Below are positions 24,934-33,656 of a DNA stretch of 64,000 bases, piece by piece. Positions within the stretch are counted from its first letter, which is position 1, and every line of letters starts with the position of its first letter. This DNA is from JAFNAG01 sp963824985. GTDB lineage: Bacteria; Acidobacteriota; UBA6911. Both the position numbers and the translations under genes were made by a program. The notes below the pieces were generated by a model that was given only the letters and a program-made list of their open reading frames with translations, searched no databases and was not told where the DNA came from. Where the stretch lies: the NCBI GenBank assembly GCA_963824985.1, contig CAWGRQ010000017.1:1-64000 (forward strand), given 5' to 3'.

Positions 24934-26169
24934 TCATTCATACCTGAGAGCCTCAATCGGATCCAGGAACGCTGCCTTGCGCGCCGGGTAGTAGCCGAAG
25001 AACACTCCGACGAGCGCGGAAAATGCAAACGCCAGGAGGATGGAAAGCGGGCTGACCAGCGTCGACCAGTTCGCGAAGTATGAGATGAGCACGGAAGCCG
25101 CCAGCCCGATCACGATCCCGACAATTCCACCCAGCAGGGACAGCGTCACGGCTTCTACCAGGAACTGCAGCAGGATATCGCGCGTCTTGGCGCCCACCGC
25201 CTGCCGCAGGCCGATCTCCCTCGTTCTTTCGGTCACCGACACGAGCATGATGTTCATGATTCCGATGCCGCCCACGATCAGCGATACCGACGCGATTGCG
25301 CCCAGCAGAATCGACATCACCTGCGCCGACGTCTCCTGGGCCTCGAACACCTCCGTGAGATTGCGGATCGTGAAGTCGTCCTCCAGGCCCGGCAGGATCC
25401 TGTGCCGTTCGCGCAGCAGCGCCTCCATCTCCTGTATCGCCTGGTCCATTGCCTCCGGGCTTATGGCCTGCACCATCAGCGAGCCGACTGCCTGGGCATT
25501 GGCTTTGTTGACGCCGAGCACCTTTTGCGTGGCCGTGGTGATCGGCATCAGGATGACGTCGTCCTGGTCCTGACCCATCGGCGACTGGCCCTTCGGCGTC
25601 AGCACGCCCACCACGGTAAACGGAACGTTTTTGATGATGACCACTTGACCCGTCGGATCGCTGTCTCCAAACAGATTCTGCGTCACGGTTTCACCCAGCA
25701 CGGCCGTTTTGGCGGCCGCATCCACGTCCTGGGTCGTGAAAAACTGGCCGTACATCACGGTATAATCGCGGATCGTCATGTAATCCGGAGTCACCCCCAT
25801 GACAATGGTGGCCCAGTTGTTGTTTCCGTAGACTACCTGTACGCCGCCGCGCACGACCGGCGCGGCGAGGGCGACGGAGGGGCATTCGGCCTCGATTGCC
25901 TTCGCGTCGTCTTGCGTCAATGTCGCCACGCCGCCGGAGCCGAGCCGGACGCCATTGCTGCTGATGCTGCCCGGCAGCACGATGATCAGGTTGCTCCCGA
26001 TGCTCTGGATCTGCTGCTGGATCCGCGCGGTGGCGCCCGCGCCTACACCCACCATCGCGATTACCGCCGCCACGCCGATGATGATCCCCAGCATCGTGAG
26101 CGCGGAGCGCATGCGGTTCACCTTCAGGGCGCGGAATGCAATCCTGATGCTGGCGACGATTTTATTCAT
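24934..26169 (-). CDS. MacB-like ABC transporter permease
   Basis: FtsX/MacB-type permease of 411 aa with one N-terminal helix, a periplasmic MacB-PCD domain of about 230 residues (includes SNLIIVLPGSISSNGVR) and three C-terminal helices. The family signature GGIGIMNIMLVSVTERTREIGLRQAVGA is near residues 300-327. Here the permease and ATPase are separate polypeptides, unlike E. coli MacB. Its ATG overlaps the ATPase stop by ATGA. Confidence 0.93.
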   Translation of the reverse strand: MNKIVASIRIAFRALKVNRMRSALTMLGIIIGVAAVIAMVGVGAGATARIQQQIQSIGSNLIIVLPGSISSNGVRLGSGGVATLTQDDAKAIEAECPSVALAAPVVRGGVQVVYGNNNWATIVMGVTPDYMTIRDYTVMYGQFFTTQDVDAAAKTAVLGETVTQNLFGDSDPTGQVVIIKNVPFTVVGVLTPKGQSPMGQDQDDVILMPITTATQKVLGVNKANAQAVGSLMVQAISPEAMDQAIQEMEALLRERHRILPGLEDDFTIRNLTEVFEAQETSAQVMSILLGAIASVSLIVGGIGIMNIMLVSVTERTREIGLRQAVGAKTRDILLQFLVEAVTLSLLGGIVGIVIGLAASVLISYFANWSTLVSPLSILLAFAFSALVGVFFGYYPARKAAFLDPIEALRYE

Positions 26170-26924
26170 GATGAAACGATCTCCTCCGGCTGTTCGGCGG
26201 GGATCTCCTCCAGGTTCTTCCGCGCATCGCGTGGTTGAGCGCGCTTCTCGTCGCGTTGCAGCCTGCCGTCTTTGAAATGGATGCTTCGGTTGGAGTATGC
26301 CGCGATATCCGAATCGTGCGTCACCACGATCGTCGTGATCCCCTGGTCGCGGTTCAGCCGTTGGAAGATCGCCATGATCTCGATGCCGATTCTCGAGTCC
26401 AGCGCTCCGGTCGGCTCGTCGGCCAGGATAATGCTGGGATTGTTCACCAGCGCCCGTGCAATGGCCACACGCTGCTGCTGGCCGCCGGAAAGCTGGCTCG
26501 GCTGGTGGTTCTCGAGCCCGCCGAGCCCCACCGCGAGCAGCGCCTTCCTTGCCCGCTCCTGGCGCTCGCGGGCCGCGGTGTCGGTGTACATCAGCGGCAG
26601 TTCCACATTTTCGGCCGCGCTGGTTCTCGCCAGCAGGTTGAACTGCTGGAATACGAACCCGATCTTCCGGTTTCGGATTTCCGCCAGCTGGTCGCGATTC
26701 AGGTTGCTGACGCTGATGCCGTCCAGCGCGTAAGCCCCGGAGGTAGGCTTATCGAGGCACCCGAGGATGTTCATAAGCGTGGATTTGCCGGATCCGGATG
26801 GACCCATGATGGAAACGAAATCGCCGCGCTCGATCTCGAAGGAGATACCCTTCAACACATGCACCGGAACCTCGCCGAGCATGTAGTCCTTCACCAGATC
26901 CCTGATTTCGATTACCGATGCCAT
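26166..26924 (-). CDS. MacB/LolD-like ABC transporter ATP-binding protein
   Basis: ATPase of about 252 aa: Walker A GPSGSGKST, signature LSGGQQQRVAIARALVNNP, Walker B IILADEPTGALDS and switch His in VVTHD. I chose ATG 26924 (MASVIEIRDLVKDY), which matches the family start; the frame extends upstream through repeat sequence to 27041 without similarity. It energises the adjacent permease for export of a drug, peptide or lipid; the substrate is unknown. Confidence 0.92.
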   Translation of the reverse strand: MASVIEIRDLVKDYMLGEVPVHVLKGISFEIERGDFVSIMGPSGSGKSTLMNILGCLDKPTSGAYALDGISVSNLNRDQLAEIRNRKIGFVFQQFNLLARTSAAENVELPLMYTDTAARERQERARKALLAVGLGGLENHQPSQLSGGQQQRVAIARALVNNPSIILADEPTGALDSRIGIEIMAIFQRLNRDQGITTIVVTHDSDIAAYSNRSIHFKDGRLQRDEKRAQPRDARKNLEEIPAEQPEEIVSS

Positions 26925-26965
26925 TCCGTTCCCATGAGATTTATATTCGTAATTACGCCAACGTG

Positions 26966-27080
26966 TTTTTCGGGACGCGGATTTGCGCGGATAAGCCGGG
27001 GCTTTTGCCACCCCGAAGGCAGGGGCCCCCTCCAGGGTCAATCCGATCCGGGTTCACCCGCGTTTCTCCGCGTCCGGCGA
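26966..27080. repeat. Family-1 palindromic repeat, degenerate copy I
   Basis: GGACGCGGA at the left and TCCGCGTCC at the right form a 9-bp perfect stem around the family's GGGGCTTTTGCCaCCCCGAAGG core and a CCGATCCGGGTTCA segment. The terminal ATTATTCA-type ends are not preserved. It lies inside the efflux operon between the adaptor and ATPase genes. Confidence 0.55.
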
Positions 27081-27111
27081 AATACATCAGCGTACCTGCG
27101 GAACCGCATAT

Positions 27112-28497
27112 TTAGAATCCCGGTCCTCTGCCGCCGCGCTGAGGCCCGAAGCTGCCGCCCGAAGAGCGGGGCGTCGCGGTGAACGCCGCGACAATCACGC
27201 GGTCTCCGTCCTTCAGGCCGCCCTGGGTGACCTCCGTATAGGTGCCATCACTTTCACCCGTAATGACCACGACGCGCCGCGGCTGGTCGTTCGCGTCCAG
27301 AACCCAGACAGCTTTATCCGGGACCGCTCCCCGGCCCCCGCTCCTGTAGCCGCCGGCCGTTACGGTCTCGGACGCCGGGTGGTAACGCAGGGCGGCGTTG
27401 GGGACCTTCAGCACGTTGAGGCGCTGATTCACCAGGATCTTCACGTCAGCCGTCATGCCGGGAAACAATTTCAGGTCCGTATTCGAGACGCCGATTACCG
27501 CGTCGTAGGTGATCACATTTTGCACGTTGATGGGCGCCTTGCGGATTGAGGTCACGATGCCTTTGAAGATCTGCCCGGGATAGGCATCTACCGTGAACGT
27601 TGCCGGCTGGTTCACGCGCACGCGTCCCACGTCCGCTTCCGACACGTTGGTGTCCACCTGCATCTTCGTCAGGTCCTGGGCGATCAGAAACAGCGTGGGA
27701 GCGGCCAGGCTCGCGGCGACGGTCTGCCCCACATCCACGTTCCGCGAAACCACGACGCCGTCCACCGGCGCGGTGATTTTCGTGTGGTCGAGATCGAGCT
27801 GTGCCGACTGCAGCGCCGCGGTGAACTGTTTCACCTGGGCCTGGTTGGCGGCCAGAAGCGAATGCGCCACATTCAGCTGCGCCTGCGCAACCTTCACGCC
27901 GTCCTCCACGGCATGCTGCTGCGCCACCAGTGCGTTATGATCGGCGAGCGCCGATTTGTAAGTGGTCTGAGCGGTTTCAAGATCCTCTTTGGCGTCCGCG
28001 CCCTGTTTGACCATGATCACGCGCCGGTCGACCTTGACCTTGGCATCCTCGGCGACGGCCTCTGCCTTCAGGACATTCGCCTGGGCGGCTGCAAGAGAAG
28101 AGTTTGCGGCCTGAATGTTCGCCAGGGCCTGCTGGACCACGGCCTGGCTGTTGGCGACGGTGGCCCGCGCGGCATCGAGGTTCGCCCGGGCCTGATCGAC
28201 CTTGGCCTGGAAGGGCGCGGGATCGATCCGCGCGATCAGCTCGCCTTTGACCACCTTGGTGTTGAAATCAGCAAATAAGGCCTGAATGATGCCTGACACC
28301 TGAGAGCCCACCTGCACGGTTACGACTGCGTTCGGGTTGCCGGTGGCCGAGATGGTGATGTCAATGTTGCCGTGCTCGACGGTCGCGGTGCGATATTCAA
28401 CCCCGGCTCGTTCCCTGACTACAATCCACCACCCAAACACCACGGAGACGCAAACCACGGCGGCGATGATGAGAACTGTTTTCCTCTGCATGCTCAT
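27112..28497 (-). CDS. MacA/HlyD-type periplasmic adaptor protein
   Basis: Membrane-fusion protein of 461 aa. An N-terminal anchor helix (about 7-27) is followed by a biotinyl-lipoyl-like half-motif, VQVGSQVSGIIQALFADFNTKVVKGELIARID. A long coiled coil rich in Ala/Gln repeats spans about 95-205. The second lipoyl half is ITAPVDGVVVSRNVDVGQTV, and beta-barrel and membrane-proximal domains complete it. The C-terminus ends in a Gly-rich tail. It is the first gene of the tripartite efflux operon. Confidence 0.92.
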   Translation of the reverse strand: MSMQRKTVLIIAAVVCVSVVFGWWIVVRERAGVEYRTATVEHGNIDITISATGNPNAVVTVQVGSQVSGIIQALFADFNTKVVKGELIARIDPAPFQAKVDQARANLDAARATVANSQAVVQQALANIQAANSSLAAAQANVLKAEAVAEDAKVKVDRRVIMVKQGADAKEDLETAQTTYKSALADHNALVAQQHAVEDGVKVAQAQLNVAHSLLAANQAQVKQFTAALQSAQLDLDHTKITAPVDGVVVSRNVDVGQTVAASLAAPTLFLIAQDLTKMQVDTNVSEADVGRVRVNQPATFTVDAYPGQIFKGIVTSIRKAPINVQNVITYDAVIGVSNTDLKLFPGMTADVKILVNQRLNVLKVPNAALRYHPASETVTAGGYRSGGRGAVPDKAVWVLDANDQPRRVVVITGESDGTYTEVTQGGLKDGDRVIVAAFTATPRSSGGSFGPQRGGRGPGF

Positions 28498-28673
28498 TTC
28501 GGACCCTCTGCCTTATGATGTTTTTCTCTGCTGTGCGGTTGCGGCCGAGATGGACAGTTCAGTTGGGGCGAATAAATTGATCAAACCATGCGCCGGCCTG
28601 TGAGACAGGAGAAAAGTCGCGGCAGGCTTGAGCCGGCGGCCTTTATGGCAACGGATCGGTTCTGCAAACCGCT

Positions 28674-29054
28674 CTATTTTTTTGCCTGGATGGTGACGTG
28701 TGTGTGTTTGCCCTTGGCGGCTTCGATGGCAAACCCGTCAATCCCGGCGAAATGAACCTCGGAGAGCATATGATTCTGGCCCTCCACGTCGAAGGCCACC
28801 ACGGATTGATCAGACCCTCGGGGGGCGAGACGCGTGAGAACCCTGGCAAGGTAACGTTCATTGGTTTTCAAATTACGCAGCTGGATGTGGGTTCCCTCGG
28901 CATTCGGCTGAACCTCATACGTCCCGGCGGGCAGCGAATCCAAATCTGCCTTGAATGCAAAAGGAATGTCCACCACGATTTTGGGCATCTGCCGGGCCAT
29001 GCAGACGAACGACACACCGAACAAAATCGCCAGACTTGCCATGTATTTTTTCAT
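28674..29054 (-). CDS. Small secreted protein of an Acidobacteriota-typical family
   Basis: Protein of about 126 aa with a signal peptide (MKKYMASLAILFGVSFVCMA) followed by VVDIPFAFKADLDSLPAGTYEVQPN and a beta-rich remainder. Similar small exported proteins with 'VPFAF...LPAGTY' occur in multiple copies in Acidobacteriota; their function is not known to me. ATG 29054 has AGGAG 7 nt upstream; the longer open frame to 29153 lacks one. It is a single gene, and its neighbours give no functional clue. Confidence 0.7.
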   Translation of the reverse strand: MKKYMASLAILFGVSFVCMARQMPKIVVDIPFAFKADLDSLPAGTYEVQPNAEGTHIQLRNLKTNERYLARVLTRLAPRGSDQSVVAFDVEGQNHMLSEVHFAGIDGFAIEAAKGKHTHVTIQAKK

Positions 29055-29224
29055 CGTCAGCTCCTGATTTGCAATCGTTCCCATCGATCCGGCTCGCTCT
29101 AGGTTGAACCTCGGGCCAAACTGCAATAACCTATTGACAATAGTGTACTCCATTATTCATGAGCGCGTCTGAAAATCAGCCGATTCGGTCGCCTGCATTC
29201 CGGCCTTCCGTTTTGCGATCGGAC

Positions 29225-29526
29225 GTAATTGTTTAGCCAAAAAATAATGGATGAAGAAATAAAGCGCAAAGACGCAAAGGCGCAAGGACGCAAAGATCGC
29301 CGCTGACCAACAGGCGCGGGCGCAGCGCTTCGCGCTGGCGCATCCTTGGACGAGCCGCGCGAGAAAGCGCGGGCAGCGGCTACTCAGGAGGGTTGCGCTT
29401 TCTCGCGCGGCTCGTCCAAGGATGCGGCCGAAGGCCGCCCACGCCCACGAACCGAAAGGGCTCCCTTTGCGGCCTTGCGGCCTTGCGTCTTTGCGTTCTG
29501 CTGTTAAGCATCGGCTAAACAGATAC
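29225..29526. repeat. MITE-like element with GTTTAGCC ends and a 32-bp perfect hairpin
   Basis: Terminal inverted repeats GTAATTGTTTAGCC (29225-29238) and GGCTAAACAGATAC (29513-29526) match in 12 of 14 positions. Inside are subterminal 'GCAAAGACGCAAAGG' / 'CCTTGCGTCTTTGCG' arms and a central hairpin with 32-nt perfectly complementary arms at 29339-29370 and 29395-29426 around a 24-nt loop. No transposase is encoded. Flanks ATCGGAC and ATCGGGA may be a decayed target duplication. Confidence 0.75.
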
Positions 29527-29613
29527 ATCGGGAGGGCGGTCATGCTCAGCACAACCGCCCTTTGCCTTGACTCCCATCATTCGCATGAATTCGGGTCGGG
29601 GGAACGGGAGCTG

Positions 29614-31656
29614 TTATGCCTGATAGGGGATGTCGGTGATGACGATCCCCTTTTTGAACAGCAACACGAGACGCAGCAACATGGCGGTTTGAGTGTGCAG
29701 GAGGTTGTACCACCAGCGCTTGGGGACAAACTGCGGCACGATGATGGTAATGGTCTCGTTCGGCTGCCGGATGGACGCAATCTCGTCGATATACTGGAGG
29801 AGCGGCTCCAGGAAAAGCCGGTAGGGGGACTCGAGAATCACCAGACGCACCCCCTTTCCCCAGACCTCCCAATCCCCCCTCACTTTTTCGGCCTCCTCGG
29901 GGTCAATCGACACATGAACCGCGGTCACATCATCGGAGAGCCTCTCGGCGTAATTGAGAGCCGCCAGCGTGCCGCGGTGGACGGCGCTCACGGTCAGGAT
30001 GACGCGATGCCGGGGAAGAGGGGGTGATTCGGTGAACTCCGCCAGCGAAAGATTGCGGGCGAGGTTTTGATAGTGCCAGTGGATGCCCTGGAGCAGCAGC
30101 ACCATGAGGGGAATCAGGACCAGCACCAGCCATGCCCCCTCGAAAAATTTCGTGACTGAGAAAACCACGACCACGACGGCAGTGCACAGAGCTCCGAACC
30201 CGTTGATGGCCATTTTCATCTTCCATCCGGATTCGTAACGGAGCGTCGACCCGCGTTCCTTTACCTCCTGTCCGGGCTGCAGGCGCCCGATCTTCAGCCA
30301 GCGGTGGGCCATCCCTGCCTGGGACAGGGTGAAGGCGAGGAATACGCCTATGGCATAGAGGGGGATGAGGCCGGTCACACTGGCATCGAACACAATGATC
30401 AGGAGCGATGCGATCAACGAAAGGGCGATGATGCCACGGGAATAAACCAACCGGCTTCCGCGATAGGCCAGCTGGCGCGGCAGAAACCCGTCGGCTGCCA
30501 TCAATGCGCTTAACCTCGGGAAATCCGCGAAGGAAGTGTTGCACGCCATGATCAGGATGACCGAAGTTGCGCCGATCGCGCACATGTACAGTATTCCCCG
30601 GCCGCCCAAAGCGGTCCGGGCCAACTGTGAAATGATGGTCTCCTGCTCGGCGGGGACGGCGCCGATGTGCATGCTCAGGAATGAAATGGCGAGGAAAAGG
30701 CTGCCGAGGATGGCGGACATCCAGATGAGGGTGATACCCGCGTTGCGGCCGCGCGGTTCCCTGAAGGCGGTGATGCCGTTGGATATGGCCTCGACGCCCG
30801 TCAGCGCGGAGGTGCCGTTCGCGAAGGCATGCAGAATCAGGAACGGGGTTACCGTGCGGAGCAGATTCAAGGTTTCGTGCGCCGGAGGCGAGAGGACAGT
30901 GCCCAGATTGCCGAAAAAATATCGGAATAGACCCACCGCGACCATGGTGTACATCGCGAGGATGAAAAAGTAGGTCGGAATGGAAAACGCCTGTCCGGAT
31001 TCCTTTATTCCGCGAAGATTCACCAGCATGATCAACAGAACCAACGTCACGGTGATGGACACGCGGTACTCAAACAGGGAAGGGAATGCCGAAACTATCT
31101 GGGCCACGCCCGCCGACATGGACACGGCAACGGTCAGGACATAGTCGGTCATTAAGGCAGCTCCGGCGGTTCGCGCAGGCAGCTCCCCGAGGTTATCGCG
31201 GGCCACGATGTAGGATCCGCCGCCCCCCGGATAAGAATGGACCGTTTGTTCGTAGGAGAGGGTCACGATCGCCAGCAGAGCCACGATCGCGATGGATATG
31301 GGGAATACGTACCCCAACGCCATGGTTCCCGCCGCAGCCAGAACAAACAGAATCTCCTGGGTGGCGTAGGCGGTGGAAGAGAGGGCATCGGAGGCGAAGA
31401 CCGCCAGGCCAATGGCTTTGCCGATCGTCTGGTGAGGCGCGTCCGCCGTGGGGAGCGGCCGCCCGATAAGCCAGGTGCGCCAGGAGCGGGGAGGAACGTA
31501 TTCCGCTCTTCGTCGTTGAATGGCCGTGCCATTCTCTTTATCGGGAGTTACCATAACCGGCCTGTCGACGGCCTCCGCCTTTCTGTCCTGACCTCCGCCC
31601 GCCTGCATTTTCCGAAACACCAGAGCGACCTGATACGACACTCGCGCAGGCATCAA
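29614..31656 (-). CDS. KimA-like APC-superfamily permease (potassium or amino acid)
   Basis: Integral membrane transporter of up to 680 aa with about 12 helices and a cytosolic C-terminal domain of about 170 residues. The opening IGKAIGLAVFASDALSSTAYATQEILFVL and GGGGSYIVARDNLG match the APC permeases that include the Bacillus KimA proton/potassium symporter. The C-terminal region (HRVILTVSAVHRGTLAALNYAERLS) resembles a universal-stress-like domain. The first codon is uncertain: TTG 31656 or ATG 31554. It is a lone gene between two repeat elements. Potassium uptake is the best guess; amino acid transport is the alternative. Confidence 0.75.
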   Translation of the reverse strand: MMPARVSYQVALVFRKMQAGGGQDRKAEAVDRPVMVTPDKENGTAIQRRRAEYVPPRSWRTWLIGRPLPTADAPHQTIGKAIGLAVFASDALSSTAYATQEILFVLAAAGTMALGYVFPISIAIVALLAIVTLSYEQTVHSYPGGGGSYIVARDNLGELPARTAGAALMTDYVLTVAVSMSAGVAQIVSAFPSLFEYRVSITVTLVLLIMLVNLRGIKESGQAFSIPTYFFILAMYTMVAVGLFRYFFGNLGTVLSPPAHETLNLLRTVTPFLILHAFANGTSALTGVEAISNGITAFREPRGRNAGITLIWMSAILGSLFLAISFLSMHIGAVPAEQETIISQLARTALGGRGILYMCAIGATSVILIMACNTSFADFPRLSALMAADGFLPRQLAYRGSRLVYSRGIIALSLIASLLIIVFDASVTGLIPLYAIGVFLAFTLSQAGMAHRWLKIGRLQPGQEVKERGSTLRYESGWKMKMAINGFGALCTAVVVVVFSVTKFFEGAWLVLVLIPLMVLLLQGIHWHYQNLARNLSLAEFTESPPLPRHRVILTVSAVHRGTLAALNYAERLSDDVTAVHVSIDPEEAEKVRGDWEVWGKGVRLVILESPYRLFLEPLLQYIDEIASIRQPNETITIIVPQFVPKRWWYNLLHTQTAMLLRLVLLFKKGIVITDIPYQA

Positions 31657-31805
31657 ATCGGCATATTCTAGTCCTCCCCCCCCTCATGTGCAATCCATAG
31701 CCACGGCATATACCAATCGAGGTGATCGGTGCCTGGTTATACTGTCCCGGTTCCCATCCCATTCTATCTCGTTGATATAGTATAAGATACAGGTTGACAG
31801 TTTGA

Positions 31806-32134
31806 CCCGCATTATTCACGAAACAAGACATCGCGGGACACGGATGAACACGGATGAACGGATTAGCTCCGTGTGCAGGGCTTTTGCGGGGCCCGAAGGG
31901 CTCGGCGCTGCGCGCCGGCCGTCCTTTTCAGGCGCGGCTTGTCGAGCGCTCCGATGAAACCCCGGTGCAGGTTTCGAGCGTGGGTGAGCGTTCGTCAGGC
32001 TGCACCTGAAAAGGACGGCGCAAAAGCCCTGCCCGTGTTTCTCCGTGTCCCGGAAGTTTTCGGTTACGAGCGAAATCCGGCGCCACCTGTTGATCTTCGC
32101 GCGTTTTGCAAAAGACTTTCATGAATAATGCGGG
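31806..32134. repeat. Family-1 palindromic repeat, full-length copy B
   Basis: Complete element of 329 bp bounded by CCCGCATTATTCACGAA (31806-31822) and its inverted match TTCATGAATAATGCGGG (32118-32134). Subterminal GGACACGGATGAACACGG and CCGTGTTTCTCCGTGTCC arms pair, as do GGGCTTTTGCG and CGCAAAAGCCC. The centre holds a 27-bp imperfect hairpin with arms 31919-31945 and 31992-32018. No coding capacity. Confidence 0.85.
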
Positions 32135-32171
32135 CTAACCAGGTGCCGATCTTATAAGCTGGCAATGCCTG

Positions 32172-32792
32172 TCAGTCATGGACGAAGACATACTCCTGCA
32201 TGCCGTTCTGGAGGATGTAAGAGCTTTGTATCCTGAAGCCGGACATCAGGAGCGAAAGGTCACGAGGGGCGTAGCGTGGACAGGGGCGCACTTCTGTCGA
32301 CCCTGCGGTATAGAGCAGCGTTTCAGCATCGATGAGCTTGAATCTTGTCGGGGCCGCGGGTATCTCCTTCGCTGTTGAGCCCATGGTGAAAAAGAGGGCG
32401 CCCTTCGCGCAGAAAGTCTCCAGATATCCGATCAGCGCCCTGAACTCCGCCGGCTTGAAGTAGTTCACCAGATCCCAACTCAACACGACATCAAACCGCT
32501 CTCCCTCGGGGATGGACACTATCCGGTTCACCAGGGATTCGTCGACGAGCTCCTCATCGAGCCCGAAAAACTTGCCACTCCAGAGAGTCTCAAACAGGTT
32601 CTCCACCCGAAGCTTCGACGAGAAGTGCAAGAGAAATTCGATGTTCGTCCCGCTGGCCATTCCCAGATCCAGGATGCTGTATTTCCGATCAGGCGCCAGC
32701 AACTCGAAGAGAGCCTTCAAACCAAGAGACTTGAACGTTTCGGCTCGTGATTCGGGAAACTGTGGCAGCGCCGGGAGACTCTGATTTCGCAT
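32172..32792 (-). CDS. Class I SAM-dependent methyltransferase-like protein
   Basis: Protein of about 206 aa. SILDLGMASGTNIEFLLHF resembles motif I of class I methyltransferases (Asp-Leu-Gly-x-x-x-Gly-Thr), and FDVVLSWDLVNYF is in the motif IV position. The C-terminal substrate region is unrecognised. The true start is unclear: ATG 32792 has no ribosome site, and the frame is open upstream through the bactofilin gene; a TTG at 32813 would overlap the bactofilin stop. It is probably co-transcribed with the bactofilin. The substrate is unknown. Confidence 0.6.
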   Translation of the reverse strand: MRNQSLPALPQFPESRAETFKSLGLKALFELLAPDRKYSILDLGMASGTNIEFLLHFSSKLRVENLFETLWSGKFFGLDEELVDESLVNRIVSIPEGERFDVVLSWDLVNYFKPAEFRALIGYLETFCAKGALFFTMGSTAKEIPAAPTRFKLIDAETLLYTAGSTEVRPCPRYAPRDLSLLMSGFRIQSSYILQNGMQEYVFVHD

Positions 32793-32805
32793 GAACAGCG
32801 CCAAG

Positions 32806-33372
32806 TCATCCAATCCTGCTGGTGTTTGCCGCGGTCCTGAGCGCCTGATCGCCCCTGGGCGACTGATCGCCTCCGGGTGAGGCAGGCGCTGGTGATTTCG
32901 ATTCCCCTGAAAGATTCGCGCGAGGCTTGTCGCCGGAATGGCCGTCCATGTCAATACTGCCCTTGAATCTGGCGCCATCCTCAATGGAGATCCGGGGAGC
33001 CGAGACGTTGCCCCGCACGTTTCCCGTGGCACGGATAATGATTTGATCTTGCCCGAACAGATTACCTTCGACTTCTCCTTCGATCGTAACGAGCTTGCCG
33101 TAGATGTCGGCTTTGACGCGGCCGCTTTTGCCGATCGTGACGCTGTTCTGCTTCAGGTCCACCTTGCCTTCCACACGCCCTTGAATTACGAGGTTTTCCT
33201 CTCCGGTCAGGTCGCCTTTGATGTAAATCGAAGGACCGATAGTGGCGTTCTCCCGGCGCATCTCATTCGGATTGACGCGCGGAACAGGAATGTTGGATAC
33301 CGGCTGCTCCGGCAGTTGGTTGTCGATGTCCGGTCTTTTTAACTGGTGGTCGCCCTCTGCTCTCTTGAACAT
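32806..33372 (-). CDS. Bactofilin-family cytoskeletal protein
   Basis: Bactofilin of about 188 aa that would polymerise into a membrane-associated scaffold. The central beta-helical domain is IKGDLTGEENLVIQGRVEGKVDLKQNSVTIGKSGRVKADIYGKLVTIEGEVEGNL, with the recurring G-x-[VI] rungs of the family. It is flanked by disordered Pro/Ser/Arg-rich ends. ATG 33372 (MFKRAEGD) has GGGGAG at good spacing, and the frame upstream of it has no homology. It is involved in shape or envelope organisation in relatives. Confidence 0.88.
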   Translation of the reverse strand: MFKRAEGDHQLKRPDIDNQLPEQPVSNIPVPRVNPNEMRRENATIGPSIYIKGDLTGEENLVIQGRVEGKVDLKQNSVTIGKSGRVKADIYGKLVTIEGEVEGNLFGQDQIIIRATGNVRGNVSAPRISIEDGARFKGSIDMDGHSGDKPRANLSGESKSPAPASPGGDQSPRGDQALRTAANTSRIG

Positions 33373-33656
33373 TATCGTCTCCCCAAAAAAGATCGAGCGT
33401 GCCTCTACGATCCGTCCTTCTCGCACAAGCACACGTATACTTCGGTATTGACTGCCCCAATTCCATGCAAGGACTATGCCAGCGAGGGCATCGATCTGCA
33501 TGGTGTCTTTTCAAGGACTTACGGCGATCCCCGCGGACAGCGAGACGCTGGTTTAGCGACAAGCAGGGCAAATTTCCCCGATATCGCGCCCCACCATAAG
33601 ACCGCAAAAGCAGCCAGGCCCCCGGTGCGTAAGGTAAAAGATTTAACAGGGAATCC

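Noticed and set aside
31657..31805. c-di-AMP (ydaO-type) riboswitch before the KimA-like gene
   Set aside because: The leader is short and I could not match the conserved ydaO motifs.
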